Below, piece by piece: positions 1 to 7,972 of a stretch of 34,990 nt of DNA. Each line of letters starts with the position of its first letter. Position 1 is the stretch's first letter. The notes beneath the pieces are model-generated. The model made no database searches, was not told the origin of the DNA, and was given only the letters and a program-made list of their open reading frames with translations. A program made the position numbers and the translations under genes. Location of the stretch: contig CALMIR010000026.1 of NCBI GenBank assembly GCA_937864265.1, positions 1 through 34,990 of the forward strand, written 5' to 3'. The DNA is from an uncultured Saprospirales bacterium (lineage in GTDB: Bacteria > Bacteroidota > Bacteroidia > Chitinophagales > Saprospiraceae).

Positions 1-420
1 GTCCCGTCCGATCGGATCGTCCGGGCGGGAAGGGAGTAAGAAGAAATTGGGTGAGAGTGAGGGTGAGGGTGAGGGTGAGTGAGGGGGTGGGTGAGTGTGA
101 GTGTGTGCAACACTGAGAACACTCCCGTCCGACCGGATCGTTCCGCCTGGACGTAGTCCATTCGGACAGGCCGGGCGGGAAGAAAGTCCCGTCCGATCGG
201 ATCGTCCGGGCGGGAAGGGCGTAAGAAGAAATTGGGTGAGGGTGAGGGTGAGGGTGAGTGAGTGTGAGAGTGAGAGTGAGAGTGAGAGTGTGTGTGCTGC
301 AACACTTAGAACACTTAGAAAGTAAGGGTGTAAGAAGAAATTGGGTGAGGGTGAGGGTGAGGGTGAGGGTGTGAGTGAGGGTGTGCTGCAACACTAAGAA
401 CACTGAGGGTGTAAGGAAGT
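1..420 (+). repeat. GGGTGA hexamer arrays in tandem larger units (left copy)
   Basis: Three larger units follow one another, starting near 30, 210 and 320. Each carries the block GTAAGAAGAAATTGGGTGAG followed by a run of GGGTGA hexamers that degenerates into GTGAGTGTGA-type sequence and ends in a TGCAACACT-like block. The first two units are preceded by a GC-rich segment with the 10-bp palindrome TCCGATCGGA between CCCGTCC-like and GGGCGGG arms (about 3-29 and 187-213). A related GC-rich hairpin lies at 126-182. Runs of the form (GGGTGA)3GGG fit the canonical four-tract G-quadruplex pattern on the plus strand. No credible coding sequence is present. The same array family occurs in reverse orientation at the right end of the window. 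Confidence 0.85.
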
Positions 421-571
421 AAGATCATAAATCGGAAAGAGACTGTATTAGTAATTTCATTGAAGACATTGCTGAATTTTCAGCGCCTATCATTAAAAGT
501 GTGTCTGCGTATCTTAGCCCCACTCACACCTCGATTCCTCCCTGTCCGACTGGGTGCAGCCCGGGCGGGAA
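381..571 (+). repeat. Core of interspersed repeat, left copy
   Basis: These 191 bp match the reverse complement of 34630-34820 base for base without gaps, apart from three differences near positions 530, 545 and 551, so identity is about 98%. All three are C/T differences. Both copies carry the same short open frame starting TTG, but every difference changes the amino acid and the left copy stops soon after, so it is unlikely to be coding. Similarity continues more weakly to about 608, after a gap of about 60 bp relative to the right copy. Confidence 0.9.
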
Positions 572-585
572 AAGCATAGCTTTTC
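569..585. terminator. Short perfect hairpin downstream of the zinc-ribbon gene
   Basis: GAAAAGC and GCTTTTC form a perfect 7-bp stem around a 3-nt loop. A second small palindrome, CTCAAATTGAG, lies at 602-612. Both are downstream of the leftward gene ending at 679 and could end its transcript, but there is no clear T-tract and the hairpin belongs to the interspersed repeat. The terminator role is inference. Confidence 0.25.
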
Positions 586-678
586 GCTAAGCCCTCAGTT
601 GCTCAAATTGAGTGAGGGTGAGAAGTGAGGGTATAGGCGTGCAGACTCCCGGCCTCCGACTGCCTCCAGCTTTCAAGC

Positions 679-981
679 TTACTTCAACCTTTTCAGCACC
701 TCCTCAAATTTGTTGATCTCTGCCGTTTTCCGGTCTTCATACATTTTGCGGATGTTGCGGCCGCTCATGAACTCGCCGCTGCGGTGCACGCTGCGCAAGA
801 AAGATTCATACCCCTTGCCGTGGTGGTAATAGCCCAGAGGCGCTAAAACGTAGCTGGCCACGAATTGCCCGCAATGGTTACATTCAACATATACTTTATC
901 GGCTTCGCCGGGCTGGCGTACGAGGATATTTTTAAGTTCTTTCGAGCTACAAAATTGACATTGCTGTGTGTGGATTTCCAT
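679..981 (-). CDS. Small zinc-ribbon protein, function unknown
   Basis: The 100-residue product has two CxxC pairs, C8/C11 and C34/C37, spaced as in a zinc-ribbon fold. A basic, helical C-terminal half (about 60-100) follows, rich in Lys, Arg and Glu. There is no signal peptide or membrane segment, so it should be cytoplasmic. The zinc ligands suggest nucleic-acid or protein binding, but I do not recognise the family by name. It starts 43 bp after the stop of the DASS transporter gene on the same strand, so the two may share a transcript. The start ATG at 981 is the only one that keeps the first CxxC pair. Confidence 0.75.
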   Translation of the reverse strand: MEIHTQQCQFCSSKELKNILVRQPGEADKVYVECNHCGQFVASYVLAPLGYYHHGKGYESFLRSVHRSGEFMSGRNIRKMYEDRKTAEINKFEEVLKRLK

Positions 982-1024
982 ATGCCATCTTTTTAAAAGT
1001 TAAAAAAGTAAGCCTGTAGCCGCT

Positions 1025-2446
1025 TTACAACAAGCTTTTATAGATAAAAATAGCTGCAAATGCCAGTACAAAGGCCATGATGGTGATCGTTATGCCGCGT
1101 ATGAACATGTCTTTGGCTTGTAGCAAACCCGAGCCAAAAGCAATGGCGTTGGGCGGCGTACTGATGGGTAATGCCATGGCGCTGGAGCACATCACACTGA
1201 TGACAATAGCAAAAATCATTTCATTGCCAGTAATGGAGACGGCTATCGGAACCAGTAGGTTGGCAGTTGCCGTATTGCTCATAAAGGTACTCATCAAAGC
1301 ACCTAATACCATCAGCAGGGTTAAAATAGGCCAAAACCCAGTGCCTAAAGGAATGGCTTCAGCAATGGTTTTGGTGAGGCCACTCGCTGTCAAAGCCGCG
1401 CCAAGACAAAGCCCCCCTCCGAGCATGAAAAGAATATCCCAGGATATGTTCCGGAAGTCGGGCGTTTTTAACAAGCCTGTCCCAAAGGTAAGGATGATGA
1501 CCAACAACCCAACAACACCGGTTGAAATACCGGTAAAGCCAGAGCTTAGCCAGCCCAAGATGGTGATGGAAAATATCAGGAGCACGGCTTTTTGATTGGG
1601 CGAAAAGCCCGGATCGTACTGCTGCAATTCCAACTTTATTTCGATGCCTTCGCTGGGGTAGGATCGAAGCAGCATGCGCCACAATAAATACAACATAAGC
1701 ACCACAAAAGGCACGGCAAACAACATCCAGCCCGCAAACGTGATATTGAAGCCGGCTTGTTGTAGGTAGCCGATGGCGATGGCGTTGGGCGGTGTGCCGA
1801 TAGGTGTACCCAATCCGCCGATATTGCAGGCAAAGGGGATGGAAAGTACCAAAGCTTTGGAAAACGGCGCATTGGGGTATTGCATCACCACTGGGGTAAT
1901 GATGGCAAACATCATAGCAGCCGTAGCCGTGTTACTGATCCACATAGATAGCAGTGCTGATACAACAATCAATCCCAGCAAAACCCTGGACGGTTCTGAA
2001 CCCGTTTTGTGGATGATCCAGTTGGCCAGGCGGTGCGCCAGTCCGTATTTATTTAGTAGCGCGGATATGACGAAGCCCCCCATGAAGAGCAGGGTAATGT
2101 CGCCAAAAAAGGCTTGAAAAAAAATTGCCTCTTCTATATTTTGACCCGCCTTTTCTAAAACAGGTGTCAGCCAGAGTAAACTCATGGCTAGTACGCCCAA
2201 GCTGGTGACATACAGGGGGACTGCCTCTGTAATCCAGAGTACGGCTGTGATCAATAGGATGGTGAGTGTTAGTTCTTCCGGGCGCGTGAGCTGTAAGCTA
2301 TGCTGCGCCAAATGCAAAGCGTCGATGACAACAAACAACAAGATGAGTAAGATAGCGAATCGGAATGGCTTGAGCTGTGACCAGATGGTTGACATGGCTA
2401 TTGGTTTATGCGGTACAATATTCCATAAAGGAAGTTGGGTTTGCAT
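1025..2446 (-). CDS. DASS/SLC13-family sodium-coupled anion symporter
   Basis: This is a 473-residue polytopic membrane protein of the divalent anion:sodium symporter family, which imports dicarboxylates such as succinate or malate, or sulfate. The family's internal duplication is visible. An SNTATA motif lies at about 171-176 with TPPNA at about 218-222, and the second repeat has SNTATA at about 390-395 with TPPNA at about 430-434. These Ser-Asn-Thr motifs form the sodium and substrate sites in characterised members. Met18 is an alternative start and would give a more usual N-terminus. Neither start has a clear ribosome site, as is common in this phylum. The gene diverges from the TonB receptor gene across about 160 bp. 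The exact substrate cannot be read from the sequence. Confidence 0.92.
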   Translation of the reverse strand: MQTQLPLWNIVPHKPIAMSTIWSQLKPFRFAILLILLFVVIDALHLAQHSLQLTRPEELTLTILLITAVLWITEAVPLYVTSLGVLAMSLLWLTPVLEKAGQNIEEAIFFQAFFGDITLLFMGGFVISALLNKYGLAHRLANWIIHKTGSEPSRVLLGLIVVSALLSMWISNTATAAMMFAIITPVVMQYPNAPFSKALVLSIPFACNIGGLGTPIGTPPNAIAIGYLQQAGFNITFAGWMLFAVPFVVLMLYLLWRMLLRSYPSEGIEIKLELQQYDPGFSPNQKAVLLIFSITILGWLSSGFTGISTGVVGLLVIILTFGTGLLKTPDFRNISWDILFMLGGGLCLGAALTASGLTKTIAEAIPLGTGFWPILTLLMVLGALMSTFMSNTATANLLVPIAVSITGNEMIFAIVISVMCSSAMALPISTPPNAIAFGSGLLQAKDMFIRGITITIMAFVLAFAAIFIYKSLL

Positions 2447-2609
2447 TGATCGAGTGGGTGATTTTTATCAGCAACCAACTCTTTTTTTTAACATCTGGTC
2501 TTTAAAGTGTTTTTAAATCGTTAAAGCTAAATTTCTTGAAAATAATTTCTTTGATTGGGTGTTTGATCGTAGTTAAATGCTCTTTCTGTAACTTTAAAAC
2601 AATCTCTCT

Positions 2610-4988
2610 ATGTACGTGAAGCCCTATTTACTAGTGCCTATTCTTCTTTTGGTGCTAACGCAACTTCATGCCCAAAAACTTACCATCAGCGGCTACATCC
2701 GCGATGCAGCCTCCGGCGAACCACTCATCAGCGCCAACATTTTTGATGAACGATCGGCCTCCGGTGCGGTGACCAATACCTATGGTTTTTTCAGCCTCAC
2801 ACTCCCCAAAGATTCCGTTTCACTGGCGTTTTCTTACATTGGCTATAGCAGTCAATACCAGTCTTTCTACTTGCGTAAAGATACGACCATCAACGTCAGT
2901 TTGGGAGGAGCGGTGGAATTGCAGGTGGTAGAAGTGGTGGGGGCATCGCAAGGTGCTCGCATTGAAGAGCGCACCCAGATGAGCCAGGTGGTGGTGCCGG
3001 TAGAACAGATCAAGCGGGTGCCGGCACTGTTGGGAGAGGTGGATGTGCTGAAGGCCCTACAGCTTTTACCCGGCGTACAATCGGGCGGTGAAGGCCAAAA
3101 CGGCTTGTATGTTCGAGGGGGCAGCCCCGACCAAAACCTTGTATTGCTCGACGGGGTGCCGGTATATAATGTTTCGCACTTGTTGGGCATATTCTCGGTT
3201 TTTAATGCCGATGCTATCAAAAATGTGACGCTGACTAAAGGCGGTTTTCCTGCCCGCTACGGCGGTCGGCTATCTTCCATTTTGGAAATCAATATGAAAG
3301 AAGGTAACCTGCAGGAGTGGCACGGCGAAGGCTCTTTGGGCTTGATCTCCTCCAAACTGACCCTGGAAGGCCCGCTGGTGAAGGATAAAACTTCCTTGCT
3401 GATTTCTGGAAGACGCACCTATGCGGATCTCTTGTTCGGGCCTATTATCAGGGCGACACAGGAGGAAGGCACAGATTTGCGCGTCAAGCTTTTCTTTTAT
3501 GACCTGAACGCCAAGTTGCAACACAAAATCAACGACAAACATCGCCTTTACCTGAGCGCTTACCTGGGATCGGACGTGTTTTCCAATCGCTATGAAGAAA
3601 CGGATGTGGATTATCGTGATTTGGTGGAAGGCGGGATAGATTGGGGCAATATGATTTCGGCCTTTCGCTGGAATTATCAGATCAACAACAAACTTTTTGC
3701 GAATACGACTCTGACGTACAGCCGGTTTGATGTAGATATCTTTGCCGCTTTTGATAGTGAATACGGCAATGAACGGGAAGTTTATTCTGCCAAATATTTT
3801 TCGGGTATTGAAGATTTGGCAGCGAAGGTGGACATTGATTTTATCCCCAATCCCAACCATTATATCCGATTTGGCGGCAGCCTCACCAATCATAAATACA
3901 GTCCGGGGGCACTGGCATTCAAAGCAGAGTTTGAAGAAGAGCGCTTTGACACTTTGGTCGGTTCGCAAAACGCCTATAGCAATGAACTAGCGCTATACGT
4001 GGAGGATGATATTCAATTGGGTGCCTTGAAGGCCAACATAGGGGTGCATAGCTCCGCCTTTAACGTGGAAGGCACTTGGTACACCTCGGTTCAGCCCCGG
4101 TTGGGCTTGCGTTATTTGCTCAGCAACGACTTATCGATCAAAGCGTCGTACAGCACCATGACCCAGTTCATCAATTTATTGACCAGTGAATCCTTTAGCT
4201 TACCAACTGATTTATGGGTGCCTTCTACCAAACAGATCAAGCCGCAGGAGAGTTGGCAAACGGCATTGGGCGTGGCCAAAACCTTTGGCGAAGCCTATGA
4301 GGTAAGTTTGGAGGGCTATTACAAATCTATGGAAAATGTAATATCCTATAGAGAAGGGGCCAGCTTCTTATTTGGTTTGGAAAACGACTGGCAGGATAAA
4401 ATCACGCAGGGCGATGGTGAAGCTTATGGACTGGAGTTTTTTGTGCAAAAGAAAAAAGGCCGCTTTTCGGGCTGGATCGGCTACACCTTGAGTTGGAACT
4501 GGCGGCAATTTGACGAAATCAATGGAGGACAACGCTTCCCTTTCCGATATGACCGCCGCCACGATATATCAATTGTTGCCAATTATGACTTTAGTCCTAC
4601 TGTAGGATTTTCGGCGGCTTGGGTCTATGGCACAGGCAATGCGGTTACACTCAATACTTTTCGGTACCCAACCGAGGTCTATGCTGGAGATGGCTTTCTT
4701 TATGGATACAATGATGTAGAGTCAGGAGGGTCAAAAAATGCTTTTCGCATGACCGACTACCACCGTCTGGATGTGAGCCTGGAAATTCGAAAAATCAAAC
4801 CTAAATGGGAGGAAAAATGGGTGATCGGTGCTTATAATGCCTATTACCACCGCAATCCGTATTACATCATTGCTGATGAAGAGGCCACTTTTGACCAAAA
4901 TGGGAACCTGATCAAAACAGAGCGTGTGTTCAAAGAGATCAGTATCCTGCCCATTATTCCTTCTATATCCTATCAGTTCAAATTTTAA
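2610..4988 (+). CDS. TonB-dependent outer-membrane receptor with carboxypeptidase-regulatory-like domain
   Basis: The 792-residue product has a signal peptide (about 1-21, ending LHAQ). A carboxypeptidase-regulatory-like beta-sandwich follows at about 25-105, then a plug domain at about 125-240 with the typical LPGVQSGGEG and YVRGGSPDQNLVLLDG motifs. A beta-barrel fills the rest and ends in phenylalanine, the usual outer-membrane assembly signal. Such receptors import a ligand across the outer membrane using energy from TonB-ExbBD. The next gene, 13 bp downstream, encodes a DUF4249 lipoprotein, a recurring partner of this receptor subtype in Bacteroidota and analogous in arrangement to SusC/SusD. 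It is not a canonical SusC because the neighbour is not SusD-like. The substrate is unknown. A possible -7 element, TAACTTTA, lies at 2589-2596 but without a well-spaced TTTG. Confidence 0.93.
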   Translation: MYVKPYLLVPILLLVLTQLHAQKLTISGYIRDAASGEPLISANIFDERSASGAVTNTYGFFSLTLPKDSVSLAFSYIGYSSQYQSFYLRKDTTINVSLGGAVELQVVEVVGASQGARIEERTQMSQVVVPVEQIKRVPALLGEVDVLKALQLLPGVQSGGEGQNGLYVRGGSPDQNLVLLDGVPVYNVSHLLGIFSVFNADAIKNVTLTKGGFPARYGGRLSSILEINMKEGNLQEWHGEGSLGLISSKLTLEGPLVKDKTSLLISGRRTYADLLFGPIIRATQEEGTDLRVKLFFYDLNAKLQHKINDKHRLYLSAYLGSDVFSNRYEETDVDYRDLVEGGIDWGNMISAFRWNYQINNKLFANTTLTYSRFDVDIFAAFDSEYGNEREVYSAKYFSGIEDLAAKVDIDFIPNPNHYIRFGGSLTNHKYSPGALAFKAEFEEERFDTLVGSQNAYSNELALYVEDDIQLGALKANIGVHSSAFNVEGTWYTSVQPRLGLRYLLSNDLSIKASYSTMTQFINLLTSESFSLPTDLWVPSTKQIKPQESWQTALGVAKTFGEAYEVSLEGYYKSMENVISYREGASFLFGLENDWQDKITQGDGEAYGLEFFVQKKKGRFSGWIGYTLSWNWRQFDEINGGQRFPFRYDRRHDISIVANYDFSPTVGFSAAWVYGTGNAVTLNTFRYPTEVYAGDGFLYGYNDVESGGSKNAFRMTDYHRLDVSLEIRKIKPKWEEKWVIGAYNAYYHRNPYYIIADEEATFDQNGNLIKTERVFKEISILPIIPSISYQFKF

Positions 4989-5001
4989 AAAAGCGACTGA
5001 C

Positions 5002-5907
5002 ATGAAAAATAATATCCTTTTTGTATCCGCCATTTTGAGCTTGCTGGCTTTCAGTGCCTGCGATGAAGATAGTTTTTCGCAAGTAGTAGAAGTGGACATT
5101 CCCGAACACGAATCCAAATTGGTGTTCAACGCGCTTGTCAATAGTTCTGATACGACTATTTCAGTGCTACTGTCCAGTAGTCAGGGCATTCTAAGCGACC
5201 CTTTGTACTCCGTTTTTGCCAATGGACAAGTACGCTTGCTGAAAGATGGGGTACTAGTGGAAAATCTGAGTTTTGATGCTGACAACTCCCTTAAATTTAT
5301 TACAAATGGCGTGTTGGAGCTCGGCCAAGGGCTTTATCGTCTGGAAGCAGAGGTAGATGGCTATCCTGCCATTGCAGCAGAACAGGAAATGCCCAAACCT
5401 GTTGAAATAAACAAAGCTATTTACGAGCCGCGAGGGGCGATAACACCTGATGGAGATCGAGCTGACGAAATCCAAGTAACCTTCACAGACCCTGTCGGAG
5501 AAGAAAACTTCTACGCTATTCGCGCTTTTTATGAAGGGAAATACTGGGACGGAATAGATACGTTCTATTATGAAAATGAGATTTACCTCGAAACTTTTGA
5601 TCAGTTTGCTCGCATAGGAAATGAGTTTCAAATCATTTTAACCGACAATGCCTTTGATGGAGAAAGTTATACCCTCAGCGCTTATACCTATTCTACGTAT
5701 TTTCCCACCGAGGGAGACGGCAAAATCAAGGCAGTACTTTATAGCCTTTCGCGCGATGCGTATTATTATGACCTGTCCTTGAATCAGTACTATCAGGCTA
5801 ATGGCAACCCTTTTGCTGAGCCAGTAACGGTTCACGAAAACGTCGAAAACGGTCATGGTATTTTTGCCCTGCGCCAGGTAACAGAGCGGGTAGCGGATGT
5901 AGAATAA
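5002..5907 (+). CDS. DUF4249-family surface lipoprotein
   Basis: The start is placed at 5002 because it begins a clear lipoprotein signal peptide with the lipobox FSAC and acylated Cys20. Longer upstream in-frame reading would overlap the receptor gene. The mature product, about 280 residues, is beta-rich and shows family hallmarks such as the NALVNSSDTTISVLLSS stretch and the late ENGHGIFA stretch. Acidic residues directly after the cysteine (DED) resemble surface-export signals described for Bacteroidota lipoproteins. The gene lies 13 bp behind the TonB receptor, so the protein is probably its surface partner. The last dozen residues are more charged than is usual for the family, but I see no frameshift. 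Confidence 0.85.
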   Translation: MKNNILFVSAILSLLAFSACDEDSFSQVVEVDIPEHESKLVFNALVNSSDTTISVLLSSSQGILSDPLYSVFANGQVRLLKDGVLVENLSFDADNSLKFITNGVLELGQGLYRLEAEVDGYPAIAAEQEMPKPVEINKAIYEPRGAITPDGDRADEIQVTFTDPVGEENFYAIRAFYEGKYWDGIDTFYYENEIYLETFDQFARIGNEFQIILTDNAFDGESYTLSAYTYSTYFPTEGDGKIKAVLYSLSRDAYYYDLSLNQYYQANGNPFAEPVTVHENVENGHGIFALRQVTERVADVE

Positions 5908-5976
5908 GTTAATTTGGGAATACGATTTCTTCGGTGTAACTTGACTCGCTCATTTTTAACCCTAAAATTCAGTGTA

Positions 5977-6984
5977 ATGAGCAGAGTTATCTTAGTCGGT
6001 ATCTTTTCTTTCCTCCTGGGCAGTACATTGGTGCTAGCGCAGGAGGAAAGTATTCTGGAATTTGTAAAAGAAGGCATTGAGTACCACGAGCGGGGGAACT
6101 ATAAGGCAGCCCTATCGGCCTATGAAAAAGCCCTAAAGATAGATAAATCGGCGCCTTTGGTGCATTATGAAATGGCTTATACCTATTTTGCACTAGGCAA
6201 CCACGATAAGGCCATCGAACATGCGGATGTGGTCATCAAACAGCGGGGCGATTACCTGAAAGATGCCTTTATGGTGAAAGCCAACACTTTGGATGTGATG
6301 GGCAAATCGAATGATGCCATAGCCGTTTATGAAAAAGCGCTAATGACCTTTCCGGATGACTACCTGTTGCTCTACAACTTAGCACTAGCCCAGTACAGCA
6401 AAGGGGATAAAGCCGCCGCCGAGCAGCATGCCATTGCGGCCATTCAACACAACGTCAACCATCGCTCCAGCCATTACTTATTGGGGTTCATTCAAATGGA
6501 ACAGGGGCGGAAAGTACCAGCCTTGCTGGCGCTATATACCTTTCTGTTGCTAGAGCCGGATACCGATCGCTCCAGAAATGCCTTGCTGGCTATTCAGCAA
6601 CAAATAAAAGAGGGGGTGAAAAAAGAAACTGAGAAAAATACCCAAATCTTCCTATCCCCTCAGGATGATGAAGGCTTTATGGCAGCAGAATTGACCCTGT
6701 CTTTGATTCAAGCCAGTTTTCAGATGGATACTTTGCAGCTTAGCGAAGAAGCGAAATTTGTAAAAATCACAACTGCCTTTTTTGAAACCCTGGCCAGCCA
6801 ATTGGAAGGCAAGCAAGGCTTTTGGTGGGAAACTTATGTCCCTTTTTACAGCCACCTGCAACAGACGGGGCATACGGAAGCCTATTGCTATTACATCAGC
6901 CAAACTAAAGGCGCCGCCGCTGAGCGCTGGATCAAAGAAAATAAGGATAAAATGGAGGCTTTTGATCGCTGGTTGAAAGAGTAG
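5977..6984 (+). CDS. Secreted TPR-repeat protein
   Basis: Starting at ATG 5977 gives a 335-residue protein with a good signal peptide of about 22 residues ending LVLAQ. A TTG upstream at 5914 would add a poor N-terminus. About five tetratricopeptide repeats follow between residues 25 and 195, recognisable by phrases such as HERGNYKAALSAYEKALKID and DAIAVYEKALMTFPDDY. The C-terminal 120 residues are helical and not recognised. The protein is likely periplasmic, where TPRs act as protein-binding scaffolds. It follows the DUF4249 gene by 69 bp on the same strand and may belong to the same uptake operon, although no specific partnership can be shown. Confidence 0.85.
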   Translation: MSRVILVGIFSFLLGSTLVLAQEESILEFVKEGIEYHERGNYKAALSAYEKALKIDKSAPLVHYEMAYTYFALGNHDKAIEHADVVIKQRGDYLKDAFMVKANTLDVMGKSNDAIAVYEKALMTFPDDYLLLYNLALAQYSKGDKAAAEQHAIAAIQHNVNHRSSHYLLGFIQMEQGRKVPALLALYTFLLLEPDTDRSRNALLAIQQQIKEGVKKETEKNTQIFLSPQDDEGFMAAELTLSLIQASFQMDTLQLSEEAKFVKITTAFFETLASQLEGKQGFWWETYVPFYSHLQQTGHTEAYCYYISQTKGAAAERWIKENKDKMEAFDRWLKE

Positions 6985-7025
6985 ATCATTGTGTATGAGG
7001 TGTTTTGTGGAAAAATAAAGTTAAA

Positions 7026-7043
7026 GTTTAGCTATAACTAAAC
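7026..7043. promoter_or_regulatory. Candidate operator: GTTTAG-N6-CTAAAC inverted repeat
   Basis: A perfect 6-bp inverted repeat, GTTTAG (7026-7031) and CTAAAC (7038-7043), sits three bases before the toxin start codon. A TTTG at 7004-7007 and a loose TAGCTATA at 7029-7036 could be a weak promoter whose -7 element overlaps the repeat. Its position suits autorepression by the XRE antitoxin encoded downstream, which is typical of type II toxin-antitoxin operons. The binding role is inference. Confidence 0.4.
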
Positions 7044-7046
7044 AAT

Positions 7047-7457
7047 ATGCCTAACTTTGAAGTTGAAAGAATAGCAGGTTTGCCACCAAATGCGGTTGAG
7101 CCTTTTTATAAACTAATTGTAGATGGGCGTTGCCAATTTGATGAGTTTTGCGAGCAAATGTCTAAAGCAGGTAATCATGCAAAAGCATTGGAAAAACTCC
7201 AAACCATTATGGTACAGTTGAGCAGAGGTGTAAGCGTACCGACTAATTGGTTTCAGGAACTCAAGCATCGGTAAGCAAATGATCCTTATCCTGATTTCGA
7301 AATCAGAGTTAAACAGTTGCGTTTTTACTTATTTGAAGAAGAAGCAAGCGGGAAAATCCTAGTATTGGGCGAACTTAAAGATGGAAAAACGCAATCCAAA
7401 ACCATTAAGAAAATGCGGGCACTAAAATTGGCCTATTTCAAATCCAAGTCTTTATAA
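7047..7457 (+). pseudogene. HigB/RelE-like toxin gene with in-frame premature stop
   Basis: The frame opens at ATG 7047, runs 75 codons to TAA at 7272-7274, then continues open for 60 more codons in the same frame to a second TAA at 7455-7457. Read through, it gives about 136 residues that form one sensible protein. The downstream half (VKQLRFYLFEEE, then GKILVLGELKDGKTQ, then a KxxRALKLAYF helix) matches the RelE/HigB/Gp49-like fold, where a beta-sheet is followed by a Lys-rich C-terminal helix. The upstream half supplies the N-terminal helices. The first piece alone lacks the catalytic sheet, and the second lacks a nearby start codon. One base change in a CAA, AAA or GAA codon would create the TAA. 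It is therefore probably an inactivated toxin, unless the stop is read through or is a sequencing error. The family call rests on pattern similarity only. Confidence 0.65.
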
Positions 7458-7489
7458 ACCTCATTCAACCAAAAAATATCCAAATTCTT

Positions 7490-7963
7490 ATGAAAACCTT
7501 CCGAGAACTATTGGCTACCGATACCTATTGGGTTACGAAAATTCAGAACGACCTGTTCAATGCAGTAGAGGACTATCTGAAAAGCCAGAAAATGACCCGT
7601 ACCCAATTTGCCGAGCAATTGGGCGTGAGCAAAGGCTATATTTCACAAGTATTGAATGGCGAGTTTAATCATCGTTTGTCCAAATTAGTGGAATTGGCCT
7701 TGGCGATTCAAAAAGCACCTGTCCTTGAATTTGAAAACCTGGAAGAAGTGATGGACAAAGAGGCTAAAGGCATGATTCGCACGAAAGCCTGTTACGTGCC
7801 ACGAGCCCCTTTTCAAGTTCAGATTAAAAATGGTGAATTGGTCGAGCAAAAGTTTAGCACCCCTCATCGCAAGCAAAGCTTAACAGGTGGCATTATTGAT
7901 GGACATCAAGGCAAATGGGAAATGAAAGAAATGGTCAAATTTCGCAGCAGCGATCTTTGCTAA
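7490..7963 (+). CDS. XRE-family HTH antitoxin with long C-terminal extension
   Basis: The 157-residue product has a helix-turn-helix at about 36-58, seen in the stretch TRTQFAEQLGVSKGYISQVL, inside an XRE-type domain of about 20-77. It lies 32 bp after the toxin frame, in the toxin-then-antitoxin order typical of HigBA. The tail from about residue 95 to 157 is longer than in ordinary HigA proteins and contains a hydrophobic, Pro-containing patch (ACYVPRAPFQVQI). In toxin-antitoxin-chaperone systems the antitoxin carries a C-terminal chaperone-addiction segment bound by a SecB-like protein, and a SecB-like gene follows 9 bp later. That the tail plays this part is inference. Confidence 0.8.
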   Translation: MKTFRELLATDTYWVTKIQNDLFNAVEDYLKSQKMTRTQFAEQLGVSKGYISQVLNGEFNHRLSKLVELALAIQKAPVLEFENLEEVMDKEAKGMIRTKACYVPRAPFQVQIKNGELVEQKFSTPHRKQSLTGGIIDGHQGKWEMKEMVKFRSSDLC

Positions 7964-7972
7964 ACTGCAACT

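Noticed and set aside
101-325. Plus-strand frame of 74 codons inside the hexamer array
   Set aside because: Its product is low-complexity Ser-Glu and Arg-Val repeats dictated by the hexamers, and the frame is not kept in the right-hand copy.
1-420. CRISPR array
   Set aside because: The units are short hexamers and variable larger units with no regular 25-40 bp repeat and unique spacer pattern, and no cas gene is present.
3270-3968. Minus-strand frame of 232 codons within the TonB receptor gene
   Set aside because: It is antisense to a clearly recognised receptor, and its product shows no domain.
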